A stretch of 64,000 nucleotides of DNA from Azolla caroliniana (taxonomy: Eukaryota; Polypodiophyta): assembly GCA_043228905.1 (NCBI GenBank), contig JBHGNT010000013.1, positions 3,782,001-3,846,000 of the forward strand, read 5' to 3'. Positions 44,641 to 55,184 of the stretch are shown here, piece after piece (position 1 is the first letter of the stretch; each line of letters begins with the position of its first letter). The notes under the pieces were generated by a model that did not search any database, was not told the origin of the DNA, and saw nothing but the letters and a program-made list of their open reading frames with translations. A program made the position numbers and the translations under genes.

Positions 44641-45601
44641 TCCGGAAAAGACAACGCGATAGCGGATATGCTATCAAGCGGCAAGTCCGAAAGTTCTTCT
44701 TGAAAAATGGGTTAATATGGACGGAGCCGAAAAGACCGGATGACATACCACTTCGGGTAGTTGGGACGAAAGAGCAACGAAACCGGATAATGTCCGATTT
44801 TCACGAATCCGATTGGGCTGGACATCGAGGAACGTGAGCAACTTTGTGAAAATCAAACAAAAATATTGGTGGAAGAGAGATACATGTACAAAGATATAGC
44901 GGAGTTCACGGAAAGCTGCGAGAAGTGTCAAATCTACTCCGGAGTTCGACACCGAGATGAGTTACATCCGACATTCTCACCGACAATCAACTTCAATTGG
45001 ATGGTCGATATTGTAGCCATGCCAACCGGGATCAGACAAAAGAAGTACTTGGTGTTAGCTCGGGAAGATCTCACAAACCAAGTAGAAGGTCGGGCGCTAA
45101 GCAGGAAAACGTGTTCTGCGGTATGCCAATTTGTTTTGGAGGAGGTGTTTTGTAGGTACGGGTGCGTAGGACAAGTGATTGCGGATCGGGGAGAACTCAA
45201 CTCTGATAAAGCTAAGGAATTCTTCACCAAACATGGAGTTCGGTTAACACGAACAATGGCATACAATCCGGACGCCAACGGGAAAATCGAACGAGGACAT
45301 AGTTCGATCGTCAAACCACTTGCCAAAGCATGCGACGGAAGGGTGAAGGATTGGCCGCAGATGCTCCCGTATGCACTATGGGTGGATCAGACGACGCATA
45401 GCTCCGTAACCGGTTACATGCCGACAGAACTCATGACCGGACAAGCACCGGTAATGCCAACGGAAACCGCGATCGCGACATGGACAGTGCTACCGTGGAA
45501 GGAAGAGATGAGCCGGGAAGAACTACTAGCAGTCTAGATACGACAACTAGAGGGAAGACTGGAAGATGTACCGGAAGCAATACACCGACGATAAGAAGCG
45601 C
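44641..45601 (+). pseudogene. C+ integrase, cut by the C- insertion
   Basis: The zinc site (ESDWAGHRGT and CEKCQIYSG) and the core are present: WMVDIVAMPTGI with the first Asp, REDLTNQVEGRAL, VIADRGELNSD with the second Asp and YNPDANGKIERGH with the Glu. The frame 44866-45537 is open, a TAG follows, and the coding similarity ends at 45601, immediately before the LTR of C-. The C-terminal end is in C- but not here. Confidence 0.85.
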
Positions 45602-46348
45602 TGTCATGCCTTTCGGCTCCGGATCGTTGCGTGAGTTGGGTGGGAACCACTGAGGTCTCGGACTAGGAGAAAGAAGAATATGAGATAAGTCTCCTTATGA
45701 ATGGATTGCAAGAAAGAGATATATTTGAAGGAAGATATGAAACTCGTGAATCCCACAAGTATAGTGTATTAATTGATACTTAGAATGTAAGAGAGAAATA
45801 GATGGCAAATCGTGAATCCCATGAATATATTAGATTGATCAATGCTTGTAAATTAATCAACAACCGCTATACATCTTTCTCTCTTCCTTCTATAGTGTTG
45901 GAAGAGTCTAAGTTTATCACATGCAAGCATCATGGTTTTCCTAACTTTAGTTTTCATGCACATTGCATGTGTATGATTAGCTTTCTATCCCATCTTTTCT
46001 TTTAACTCGAGTGTGTATGCATGAATAACTTTTAGTACCATGCATATCTAGAATATTTACTTGGGATAAAGTTTAGTATAACTTTAAGATTCATAATATG
46101 CTGGTATAGTGGTAAGGCTTAAAAATCGTTAACATGGAGGTATAGGGTTCGAATCCTGCCCTATGCATGTAACAATATTTTCTTCTAGATACAAATTTGT
46201 CTCTTCATCCTGTTCTCACCGGTTTCTTCTTATCGATTCCATCCTTCATCCGGTTCTCACCGGTTCCTCCGTACCGATTCCTCCTTGCCGATTCCATCCG
46301 GAGGGACAAAAATGTAATTTTCACGTAGTGTGTGAATTATACTACGAC
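45602..46348 (-). repeat. C- 3' LTR
   Basis: In element orientation it follows the polypurine tract GAAGGGGGCGAGCG (about 46349-46362) and ends GGCATGACA at 45602. The U3 contains CCGGTGAGAACCGGATGAAG and TCCCTCCGGATGG (both in element orientation), found also in the copia-3 LTR. A tRNA-like insertion lies at 46090-46165. The exact start is uncertain because the expected TG is not seen. Confidence 0.7.
46090..46165 (+). repeat. tRNA-derived SINE head in the C- LTR
   Basis: Box-A-like TATAGTGGTAAGG (about 46102) and a perfect box B GGTTCGAATCC (about 46147) are present. The acceptor and T stems do not pair fully, so it is not a functional tRNA gene. Confidence 0.5.
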
Positions 46349-48994
46349 GCTCGCCCCCTTCAGACCCGCACATCCTTCGGTATGTGCCGAAGTTCCCGAT
46401 GCTTGTTGTTCCTCTTCATCTGTAGCATTCTCAGATTCTTCCCGTATGTCGATTATCAATCGAAGACCACTTTCTTCACTTTCCGCATCACCATGATCTT
46501 TGTCCGATTGCTCCTCGTTGTCGGTCTTGTGTAAGCTTGCATAAGGTTCTTTGTCAGTTTGCTTCTTGAAAATCTTCACCTGTCTCCCTGTTATAGGCAT
46601 TCGTAGTACTGTTCCATCCAACTCGCATAGTCGATAAGTTCCGTTGTCGAAAACTTTCCGATCCTCGTATGGCCCGAACCACCTTTTAGTGAACTTCCGT
46701 ATTGTTGTATGTTGATGATCCAAACTACTGTCATAGACAATCACCCAATCTCCTTCTTCAATCTTTTGCGGTCGTAGTAGGTGCTTTGTGTCGAACCGGC
46801 TTTTATTCCGGAATCGCGCTTCTTGTTGTCGGCGTATTGCTTCCGGTACGTCTTCCGGTCTTCCCTCTAGTTGTCGTATCCGGACCGCTAGTAGCTCTTC
46901 CCAGCTCATCTCTTCCTTCCATGGTAGCACTGTCCATGTCGCGATCGCGATTTCCGTTGGCATTACCGGTGCTTTTCCGGTCATGAGTTCTGCCGGCATG
47001 TAACCGGTTACAGAGCTATGCATCGTCCGATCCGCTCATAGTGCATACGGGAGCATCTGCGGCCAATCCTTCACCCTTACGTCGCATGCTTTGGCAAGTG
47101 CTTTGACGATCGGACTATGTCCTCGTTCGATTTTCCCGTTGGCCTCCAGATTGTATGCCGTTGTTAGTGTTAACTGAACTCCATGTTTGGTGAAGAATTC
47201 CTTCGCTTTATCAGAGTCGAGTTCTCCCCGATCCGCAATCACTTGTCCTACGCACCCGTACGTGCAAAAAACCTCCTCCAAAACAAATTGGCATACCGTA
47301 GAACACGTTTTCCTTCATAGTGCTCGACCTTCTACTTGGTTTGTGAGATCTTCCCGAGCTAACACCAAGTACTTCTTTTGTTCGATCTCAGTTGGCATGG
47401 CTACAATGTCGACCATCCACTTGAAGTGGATTGTCGGTGAAAATGTCGGATGTAATTCATCTCGGTGTTGAACCCCGAAGTAGACTTGACACTTCTCGCA
47501 GCTTCCTGTGAACTCCGCTATATCTTTGTACATGTTCTTCCACCAATATTTTTGTTTGATTTTCACAAAAGTTGCCCATGTTCCTCGATGTCCAGCCCAA
47601 TCGGATTCGTGAAATTCGGACATTATCCGGTTTCTTTGCTCTTTTGTCCCGACTACCCGAAGTGGCATGGCATCTGGTCTTTTCGGCTCCCTCCATATTA
47701 ATCCATTTTTCAAGAACTTTCGGACTTGCCGCTTCTTACTTTGGATCTTGGCTCTCTTCTCTTTATTGTCTGATGATCCCTCGATTTCTTGTAGCACTTT
47801 CCCGATTAGCAGGCTTTCTCCCTCGTATTCTTCTTCCCGGAATTCTCGGATTACGTTCACCCGACATATGTGCTCCGAAGCAAAGTAGTCTTCGGAAACT
47901 TCTTCATTATCGGATTTGGTTATGTCGTCTCCGAACCGCGCCCTTGATAGCATATCCGCTACTGCATTGTCTTTTCCGGAGATGTGTCGTACCTCTGGAT
48001 TAAGTGACTTAACATATGCAATCCATCTTAGCATAGCCACATCCGGTATCGTGCAACACCGCATCATCTCGAGTATCGGAAGACAATCCGTTTCGATCAC
48101 TACTTCGGCTATGATCAAATAATCATGATCCGATTTGATTTCCGACATGACTCCCCATAATTCTCTTTTGACTTGTGCATATCCACATTTCCTTTCGTTG
48201 AGAACCTTTGGTCCGAATCGGATCGGATATCGCAAACCATCCGAGTCGGCTTGATTGATGACCCATCCGATCCCGGTTGGGCTTGTATTAACCGGTACTA
48301 TAATCGGTTGGTCATAGTTTGGCTTCTTTAGTGCTTTTGCCCTTCGTAGTGATTTCTTGAGCTTCTTCACGGCTTTGGTATGCTCCGGTTTCCATTCAAA
48401 CTTCTTACCCTTCCACAACAAGTGATAGAGTGGGTCCGCAATATGTGCATAGTGTGGTATCCATATGTGGTAGAAGGCACATGCTCCGAGAAACATTCGG
48501 ACTTCGGATTGTGACTCCCATACTTCTTTCATAGCTTGAATCGCATCGATCTTGGTTGGTGATGGTCTTCGGCTGTAGGGCCCACGTAGATGTCCGACTA
48601 CCAATATTTCTTCTTGCCCAAATGCCGATTTCTCACCGGAAAGTGTTAGGTGCACATCTTCTAATTTTCGAAGCACTTTCTCGCAATCACGAATCGAACT
48701 TTCGGCATCCTCGATCATCCATAGTGTCATCTTTTTCTTCTACCGTGCATCCTTTCATCGGAATGTCATCTAGGAATGGCATTGTTATCTCCGGAATGCA
48801 GTCTCGAAGCACCTTGTTCATTGCATTCATCATATGTGCGACCGAGTTCGTCGCGCCTTGTGGTAGCGTACACATCCGGACTAATCCTATCGGTGTCTGC
48901 ATGGTAGTGATGTCTCAGCTCTCCACAACTAGTTGGAATTGGTCATACCCCGCCCAAGTATAGCTCTCCGATGGAGTATATCGCACGACCGGCA
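46337..48994 (-). pseudogene. C- pol: RT C-part, RNase H, integrase
   Basis: 48963-48687 gives TPIGLVRMCTLPQGATNSV and MPFLDDIPMKGC. A frameshift near 48710 leads to the 471-codon frame 48730-47315: VVGHLRGPYSRRPSPTKID, VPVNTSPTGIGWVINQAD, DHDYLIIAEVVIETDCLPIL, HISGKDNAVADMLSRAR, then the integrase zinc site. A TAG at about 47315 precedes the integrase core (47281-47036: VIADRGELDSD, NLEANGKIERGH) and, after another stop, the C-terminal domain 47023-46337 with WFGPYEDRKVFDNGTYRLCE. The C-terminal tail is acidic and Ser-rich. Three stops or shifts make it non-functional. Confidence 0.87.
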
Positions 48995-48999
48995 AATGC

Positions 49000-49284
49000 T
49001 GTCGAATACAAGTGTATAATGGACGTATTCACACTATCCCTTCGGGCCATTTGTGTAATTAGCATAAATGGTAGTTGCCCTAAGTCGGTCACTATATATA
49101 GTGACCTTGTAACCTTCTTGTAAGGTTGGGTGTTGTATTATTGCTTTGTGGAATAAAGAGTCTTTTGTGTCTCTCTCTCTCTCTCTCTCTCTCTATGCAA
49201 CGACCTAGAAACTGTCATACGCAGGTACTCAACAGCAATCGAATGCTTCTTGATCTTCCGCATAGACGACCTTGTTCCCCAACA
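49000..49284 (+). repeat. copia-2 5' LTR
   Basis: 285 bases. The TATA box lies in a perfect 20-base palindrome, GGTCACTATATATAGTGACC (49087-49106). A (CT)n run (about 49172-49195) precedes the R/U5 end. Confidence 0.96.
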
Positions 49285-49911
49285 TCTGGTATTAGAGCCT
49301 GCACAGCATTCGGTCCTTCAATCCGCTGTCGGCCGTCGTCTCAGCCTGCACAGCATTCGGTTTCTTGCGTCATTCGAAGAAGAGAGAAGAAGAAGAAAAA
49401 CGAGGCTCGCATCTCATCGCGTTAGATCATCTTCACTTGGAGTAAGCCAGCAGGTTGTACTCTGTTCCTTGTGATCGTAACCACTCGAGGTGAAATCCCC
49501 CTGTGCAACATTGACACGATCGTGCTCCACTCGGTTAAACGGCATCCGAAGAGGTCATCAAACGCCGCTCATTGTAACCACTCGGTGCAGATCGGTCTCA
49601 AGACACTCTCGTCGCTGCAGCCACCCGAAGCAGAATCGGTCCAGACAATCGGTTTCAATAATCGGTATTCGGTATATATATCTGAAGCGAACCGGGCTCA
49701 CTCCGACTCGGAACCATTTGGGAAGACCAGTCGGTTCTGTCCCTCAAGTTACCGGAGTCAATTCGAGCAAGTTCAACAATACATATATTCGAAGCCGAAC
49801 CGACTCGGGTTCAAATCCGACTAGAACGATATCGGGTGAGCCAACCGGCTGCACTCCCACAAGGTTCGTAGTCAACTCCGAACCGAGCTTCGTTAACCGA
49901 AACCAAATTTG
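49285..49911 (+). promoter_or_regulatory. copia-2 PBS and long leader
   Basis: TGGTATTAGAGCC at 49287-49299 is the initiator-Met-type PBS. A 612-base leader with no long sense frame follows before the ATG at 49912. It may hold packaging signals. The short ORFs here (49471-49912) overlap in several frames and are not recognised. Confidence 0.8.
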
Positions 49912-51525
49912 ATGGCATCAACATCCGGCTCGTCAGAAATGAGTCTACGAAAGTTCGATGGATCGAACTTCAACTTCTGGAAGGAGCAAATGCAGGACTA
50001 TCTCATAGTCAAGGGGCAAATCGATCCCATCGAAAATGAAGAACCTCCAGAAGGATACAAACCAATTGAGTGGCAGAAGCTGGACAGAATCGTCCGCGCC
50101 ACGATTCGGATGCACCTATCGGAATCGGTATACTTTACGGTGCAATCGTGTACGACAGCATTCGAACTGTGGAAAACACTGTCGGACACTTACGAAAAGA
50201 AGGTCGCTGCAACGAAGATGTTTCTGATCCGACGCCTCTACAACTTGCGGATGAAAGAATCCGATTCGGTTCAAGCACATCTCAATGAGTACGAAAGCAT
50301 AAGCTCCCAAATCTCGTCACAGGGGACGACAATCGAGGATGAACTCAGAGCAATGATACTCATGAGCAGCCTTCCCTCATCATGGGAAACTTTCGCCACA
50401 ACCGTGTGCAACGCGTCAACCACGGCTGTTAAATACTCCGAAGTCACGAGCGCAATCCTGACCGAAGCAGCTCGGAGAAAGTCTTTCGCCAAAGACTCAA
50501 CAGACGACGCTTACGTAGTACAAGGTTCGACAGACCGATCGAACATACGAGGAAGAGATTCCTCACGGCCGCCGAACAATCAGCGAAGACGGAGCCAGTC
50601 ACGGGATAACCGAATCTGCAACTATTGCAAGAAACCCGGACACATCAAAGCCGATTGCCGCGCACTCAAGAACAAGAACAACAAGAAGAGTGGCCGGCAT
50701 GAGGAGATCAATTACGTCAGCTTCTCAGCTGATGTGCTACCAGACGACCCGAATATACTATCAATCGAAAATCCAGTCGGAGCAGAAGTTCTACTCACGA
50801 CTGAAGAATCGAGCACATGGCTCTTGGATTCGGGTGCGTCATTTCACGTGACTCCTCATCGATCCCAATTTCGGCAATATACGATCCGTCACTCCGACTC
50901 AGTTCGAGTCGGAAACTCACAACACTGTGACATCATTGGAATCAGCACAGTAGAGCTCAACCTTGCAGGTGGCTCTACACTTGTACTTCACAATGTCCGA
51001 CATGTACCCGAGCTCTCAAGGCCATTGATCTCAGTCGGACAACTAGATGAAGACGACATTCGTGCCGGTTTTTCTTCGGGAGGGTGGACACTCCACAGGG
51101 GGAACCTCCTGCTTGCTAGAGGACCCAAGATACACTCACTGTATCCGTTACATGTTACGCTCAGAGAGGGTAACCTGTTTTTGGTGGATATTCCTGTGTC
51201 ATCACTATGGCACCGAAGATTAGGACACCTCAGCAAGGCCGGCATTACGCATCTATCTAGAGCCGGATACATCCCCAAACTCTCCTTCTCCGACCATCAA
51301 TTCTGCGAGCATTGCCAGTATGGCAAACAAGCAGCCGCATCACACCCGACATCAGCACCAAGAGACACGAGACCTCTCGATTTAGTCCACTCGGACGTCT
51401 GTGGCCCAATGCCGCATCAGTCTCTCGGCGGTGCCTCTTACTTTGTCAGTTTTATTGACGATTCGACTCGAAAGGTGTGGGCTTATCCAATTCGCACCAA
51501 AGATCGGGTCTTCTCGATCTTCTAA
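49912..51525 (+). CDS. copia-2 gag, protease, integrase N-part
   Basis: The ATG at 49912 (MASTSGSSEMSLRKF) starts a 537-codon frame. Residues 40-195 are a UBN2-type Gag (FELWKTLSDTYEKKVAATK, LRAMILMSSLPSSWETF). A zinc knuckle CNYCKKPGHIKADC is at 236-249. The protease site LLDSGASFHVTPH is at about 304-316 (D306). The integrase zinc site is HRRLGH at 434-439 and CEHC at about 463. The first catalytic Asp is in HSDVCGP (D495). TAA at 51523-51525 replaces a sense codon (frame continues DWLAMVENQ), between the first and second catalytic Asp. The TTG at 49909 is not the start. Confidence 0.92.
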   Translation: MASTSGSSEMSLRKFDGSNFNFWKEQMQDYLIVKGQIDPIENEEPPEGYKPIEWQKLDRIVRATIRMHLSESVYFTVQSCTTAFELWKTLSDTYEKKVAATKMFLIRRLYNLRMKESDSVQAHLNEYESISSQISSQGTTIEDELRAMILMSSLPSSWETFATTVCNASTTAVKYSEVTSAILTEAARRKSFAKDSTDDAYVVQGSTDRSNIRGRDSSRPPNNQRRRSQSRDNRICNYCKKPGHIKADCRALKNKNNKKSGRHEEINYVSFSADVLPDDPNILSIENPVGAEVLLTTEESSTWLLDSGASFHVTPHRSQFRQYTIRHSDSVRVGNSQHCDIIGISTVELNLAGGSTLVLHNVRHVPELSRPLISVGQLDEDDIRAGFSSGGWTLHRGNLLLARGPKIHSLYPLHVTLREGNLFLVDIPVSSLWHRRLGHLSKAGITHLSRAGYIPKLSFSDHQFCEHCQYGKQAAASHPTSAPRDTRPLDLVHSDVCGPMPHQSLGGASYFVSFIDDSTRKVWAYPIRTKDRVFSIF

Positions 51526-53925
51526 GATTGGCTCGCTATGGTAGAAAATCAAACCGACCGAAAACTGAAATGCTTTCGGACCGACAACGGGGGAGAGTTC
51601 AAATCCGAAGAATTCGTCAAATTCTGCCGACAACGCGGCATCCGACGTGAATTTACGGCACCACACAGCCCGGAGCAAAACGGGATTGCCGAACGCATGA
51701 ATCGCACAATCCAAGAACGGATAGTTTCCATGCTCCAACACTCCGGACTGTCGGATGGCTTCTGGGCAGAGGCTCTACTCACGGCAGTACACATAATCAA
51801 TATGTCGCCAAGTAGACCTCTAGGACTTCAAATTCCTCAGGAACTATGGATCGGCAGTAAGCCGAATTACGACAAGCTGAGGATCTTCGGATGCGAGGCG
51901 TACGCCCTTATTCCGAAAGATGATCGCCGAAAACTTGCACCTCGGTCCAGGAAATGCATTTTCCTCGGATATGGATCCGACGGCGAAATGGGATACCGAC
52001 TCTGGGATCCCGAACGCAGACAAATCGTCCGAAGTTCGGACGTTGTGTTCAACGAGTCGGCTATGAATCCATCAGTCGAAAAACCGATCGAAGTCCGAAG
52101 GGTAACATTTTCCGATGTGCCGACCCTTCAAGAAGGCCCCGCTCTTAACACACGGTCAGCTTCACGGGTAGCTGAACCTTACACTACCGACTCGGACAAC
52201 CCCGACTCGGCACAGCAGAACAATCCGCTTTCGGACCATCCGACCTCGATACCCGATGCGACCAGTCCAATCATACCTCGACGATCCGAGAGACTGTCGC
52301 AACCTCCGGAGAGGTATTCTCCTGGAATTTTCTTCACCGACGCCAACGAACCGACGTCTTACGAAGAAGCATCGACATCTGTCGATTCCGCCACCTGGCA
52401 TCTGGTGATGGAGTCAGAAATGCACTCCATTCGGGCAAACAAGACTTGGGATCTGGTCGAATTACCTAGGAACCGACGTGCTCTTCCTTGCAAGTGGGTT
52501 TATCGACTAAAAGAGACGTCTGATTCGACCACCCCAAAGTACAAGGCCAGATTAGTTGCGAAGGGCTTCCGACAAGAATATGGCGTCGACTTCGACGAGA
52601 TTTTTTCACCAGTGGTGAAAATGACAACCCTTCGTTTTCTACTCGGCGTAGTGGCAGCCGACAACCTGGAGCTGATTCAGCTAGATGTCAAAACAACATT
52701 CCTCCATGGTGATCTTGAAGAGGAAATTTATATGGAGCAGCCAAAAGGCTTCGTTGCTACTGGCCAAGAACATCTAGTCTGCCGACTCAGGAAGAGTCTA
52801 TACGGCCTCAAACAGGCACCACGACAATGGTACAAGAAGTTCGACGACTTCATCCAATCAATCGGCTTCTCAAAAAGCGATGAGGACCATTGTCTTTTCA
52901 CCAACACAGCTCAAGATGGATCACCCATCTTCCTCATCATTTACGTGGACGACATGCTAATTTCTGGACGCCACGCGGGCGAACTTGCCGATCTCATTCG
53001 GCAACTGCGGTTGAAGTTTGCCATGAAGGACCTCGGTCCGGCACGACACATACTCGGCATGAAGATTAGTCGGCATCGCGATAAACGACATCTTTTTTTG
53101 TCTCAGACCGACTATATCCGACGTATCTTGGAACGCTTCAACATGCAATCAGCCAAATCTGCTTCAACCCCGCTCCCCATGAATCTTCGGCTCTCTCAGC
53201 GAGACTGCCCGACATCCGGCCCGGAGGGGGAAGATATGAAGTCGGTACCGTATGCACCGGCAATCGGCTCCCTTATGTACCTGATGGTCGCGACACGGCC
53301 TGATATTTCTCACGCCGTAGGAGTCGTTAGCAGATTTATGCACAATCCCGGCCGATCGCATTGGAACGCAGTCAAGCATGTGTTCAGATATCTGGCTGGC
53401 ACAAAAGACCACGGCATTCTCTTCGGTCCGAACCGAACCTCAGGCGTAGTCGATTACACCGACTCGGACTTCGCCGGCTGTATAGACAGTCGGAAATCAA
53501 CAACCGGATACTACTTCAAATTCGGCAATGGAGCAATTTCGTGGAAGTCGAAACTTCAGGAGTGCACAGCGACCTCAACGACCGAAGCAGAATATGTAGC
53601 TGCGTCCGACGCAGCAAAAGAAGCCTTATGGCTCGGTCGGCTGGCGCACACGTTTCGGCAAGTCGATCACGACTCGGCCCCAGTTGTCTATAGCGACAGT
53701 CAAGGTGCTGTTGCCCTGTCGAAAAATCCGGTTCACCACAACGCCTCCAAACATATCGACGTTCGATATCACTTCGTTCGGGACTGCGTCATCTCAGGGA
53801 AAATCGGTCTAGAGAAAATATCCACAACCGACAATGTTGCAGATGGAATGACCAAGTGTCTTTCGGCAGACCGCTTTCGGTCTCTTCGGCATCAGATGGG
53901 CGTAACGACAAACCAGTCCGGTTAG
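51526..53925 (+). CDS. copia-2 integrase C-part, RT, RNase H
   Basis: In the same frame as the previous part. FRTDNGGEFKSEEF and NGIAERMNRTIQERI complete the D,D,E of integrase. The C-terminal domain has LRIFGCEAYALIPKDDRRKL. RT contains KWVYRLKE, QLDVKTTFLHGDLEEEIYM, LYGLKQAPRQWYKKFDD and the catalytic LIIYVDDMLISG. RNase H has VDYTDSDFAGCIDSRKSTTG, STTEAEYVAAS, VYSDSQGAVALS and HIDVRYHFVRD. It ends NQSG-TAG at 53923-53925. If the stop at 51523 were suppressed or absent in the source copy, the polyprotein would be 1337 residues. Confidence 0.93.
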   Translation, partial: DWLAMVENQTDRKLKCFRTDNGGEFKSEEFVKFCRQRGIRREFTAPHSPEQNGIAERMNRTIQERIVSMLQHSGLSDGFWAEALLTAVHIINMSPSRPLGLQIPQELWIGSKPNYDKLRIFGCEAYALIPKDDRRKLAPRSRKCIFLGYGSDGEMGYRLWDPERRQIVRSSDVVFNESAMNPSVEKPIEVRRVTFSDVPTLQEGPALNTRSASRVAEPYTTDSDNPDSAQQNNPLSDHPTSIPDATSPIIPRRSERLSQPPERYSPGIFFTDANEPTSYEEASTSVDSATWHLVMESEMHSIRANKTWDLVELPRNRRALPCKWVYRLKETSDSTTPKYKARLVAKGFRQEYGVDFDEIFSPVVKMTTLRFLLGVVAADNLELIQLDVKTTFLHGDLEEEIYMEQPKGFVATGQEHLVCRLRKSLYGLKQAPRQWYKKFDDFIQSIGFSKSDEDHCLFTNTAQDGSPIFLIIYVDDMLISGRHAGELADLIRQLRLKFAMKDLGPARHILGMKISRHRDKRHLFLSQTDYIRRILERFNMQSAKSASTPLPMNLRLSQRDCPTSGPEGEDMKSVPYAPAIGSLMYLMVATRPDISHAVGVVSRFMHNPGRSHWNAVKHVFRYLAGTKDHGILFGPNRTSGVVDYTDSDFAGCIDSRKSTTGYYFKFGNGAISWKSKLQECTATSTTEAEYVAASDAAKEALWLGRLAHTFRQVDHDSAPVVYSDSQGAVALSKNPVHHNASKHIDVRYHFVRDCVISGKIGLEKISTTDNVADGMTKCLSADRFRSLRHQMGVTTNQSG

Positions 53926-54119
53926 AGCCGGACACAGCACAGGATGGTTTTTGACAACCGACATCAGTTCCTTAATGATCGGCTTCAACTCTTCCGACCC
54001 GACCAGTTCGGTCTTCTGCCTTCGGACCCTGCCGACTCGAACAAAAACTGATATGTCCGAGAACCTAAGTTTATACCTGTAATCTTAGATAACCCATGTA
54101 TACGCCCATTACGGGGGAG

Positions 54120-54400
54120 TGTCGAATACAAGTGTATAATGGACGTATTCACACTATCCCTTCGGGCCATTTGTGTAATTAGCATAAATGGTAGTTGCCC
54201 TAAGTCGGTCACTATATATAGTGACCTTGTAACCTTCTTGTAAGGTTGGGTGTTGTATTATTGCTTTGTGGAATAAAGAGTCTTTTGTGTCTCTCTCTCT
54301 CTCTCTCTCTGTGCAACGACCTAGAAACTGTCATACGCAGGTACTCAACAGCAATCGAATGCTTCTTGATCTTCCGCATAGACGACCTTGTTCCCCAACA
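54120..54400 (+). repeat. copia-2 3' LTR
   Basis: 281 bases, preceded by the polypurine tract ACGGGGGAG (54111-54119). It carries the same TATA palindrome at 54207-54226. Confidence 0.96.
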
Positions 54401-54405
54401 AATGC

Positions 54406-55184
54406 TTCCACAAATTCGTCCACTATCGGACCGATTCCGGAGTTCCGGATCGTGACCTTGTTCACCGGTTGCAAGTCTTGGATAAATCGGACTGACCCAT
54501 TCTTCTTCGGAACCGTAAACCATCGATTTGAGTACGGAGCGTTTGATGGCTCTAGAATCCCCATTGCCACCTTCTCCTTGAGCAAGTCGATGATTTTCGG
54601 AATATGCGCCCGCGGCACCGGAATCGGCTTCAGGTTCCACGACACATGGTCAATCGTGGAGATCACCATCGGCTCCACTATCTTCGGGTCAACGCATCCT
54701 ATTTCTTTCGATGTAAATGCAAATGCTCCCCCATGCCGCTCTAGCATCCCACGGAATCGTTCTTCTTCATTCTTTAATAGGAACCCACCTCCACCGATCC
54801 AAAGTTTCTTCGGGGTGTCATTCGTGAAGGCATGTCCGATATCCATGGACTTCCGAAGTGTCGGATCCCTCGAGACTTCTTTCCTCTTTTGTTCGCTATC
54901 GGCGGGTAACGGTCCCGCTGCCGGTTACACTTTCTTCTCCACGCTCTTGTATTTCATACTTACCATTACTTCTTCTTTGTGGAGCGCATCCGGCCCCATT
55001 TTCGCAATGATCTTGTACATCTCGATCGATTCCACCGGGACTACCCGGTGCTCCCATAGAACACTTCTTCGATTATTCCCACGATTTCTTCATCTTCTTT
55101 TATTATTGATGCCGACTGTAACTTATCCTCCACTTTTCGGTATTCTTTCTTCATTCCTCCGGTTACGACCGTGTACGTAGATGC
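54406..55184 (-). pseudogene. C- pre-RT region and RT N-part
   Basis: The minus frame from about 54846 reads MDIGHAFTNDTPKKL, FRGMLERHGGAFAFTSKEIG, IPVPRAHIPKIIDLLKEKVA and APYSNRWFTVPKKNGSVRF, IQDLQPVNKVTIRNSGIGP and IVDEFVEAF, and stops at the AATGC target site of copia-2. It continues at 48994 with GRAIYSIGELYLGGYDQFQL. 54850-55184 holds the pre-RT segment (YKSVEKKV and a VSRDPTLRKS part) with one stop. The motifs differ from the usual plant chromovirus RT. Confidence 0.88.

Larger units (their letters stand above)
41442..45601 (+). mobile_element. Ty3/gypsy element C+ , third lineage, interrupted
   Basis: The right 210 bases of an LTR (41442-41651) are followed by a leader, gag, protease, RT (mostly deleted), RNase H and integrase, which stops at 45601. 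There the LTR of a related element in the opposite orientation begins (C-, 45602). The LTR piece is an inverted copy of 45602-45811. The C+ LTR left part is missing at the A2 junction, so A2 may be inserted in it. Gag, pol and the short deletion are described separately. Confidence 0.85.
49000..54400 (+). mobile_element. Ty1/copia element copia-2, nearly intact and young
   Basis: Both LTRs (49000-49284 and 54120-54400) start TGTCGAATAC and end CCCCAACA. They differ by a CT-repeat length and one base (TCTATGCAACG versus TCTGTGCAACG). The target-site duplication AATGC is perfect (48995-48999, 54401-54405). PBS, gag, PR, IN, RT, RH and polypurine tract are in order. A single nonsense codon (51523-51525) interrupts the pol frame. 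It lies inside the C- RT. Tork/TNT1-like by motif, my inference. Confidence 0.96.

Noticed and set aside
46090-46165. Functional tRNA gene
   Set aside because: Box B is perfect but the acceptor and T stems do not pair, and it lies in an LTR.
49471-49911. Small ORFs in the copia-2 leader
   Set aside because: Overlapping frames without motifs or suitable starts; better seen as untranslated leader.
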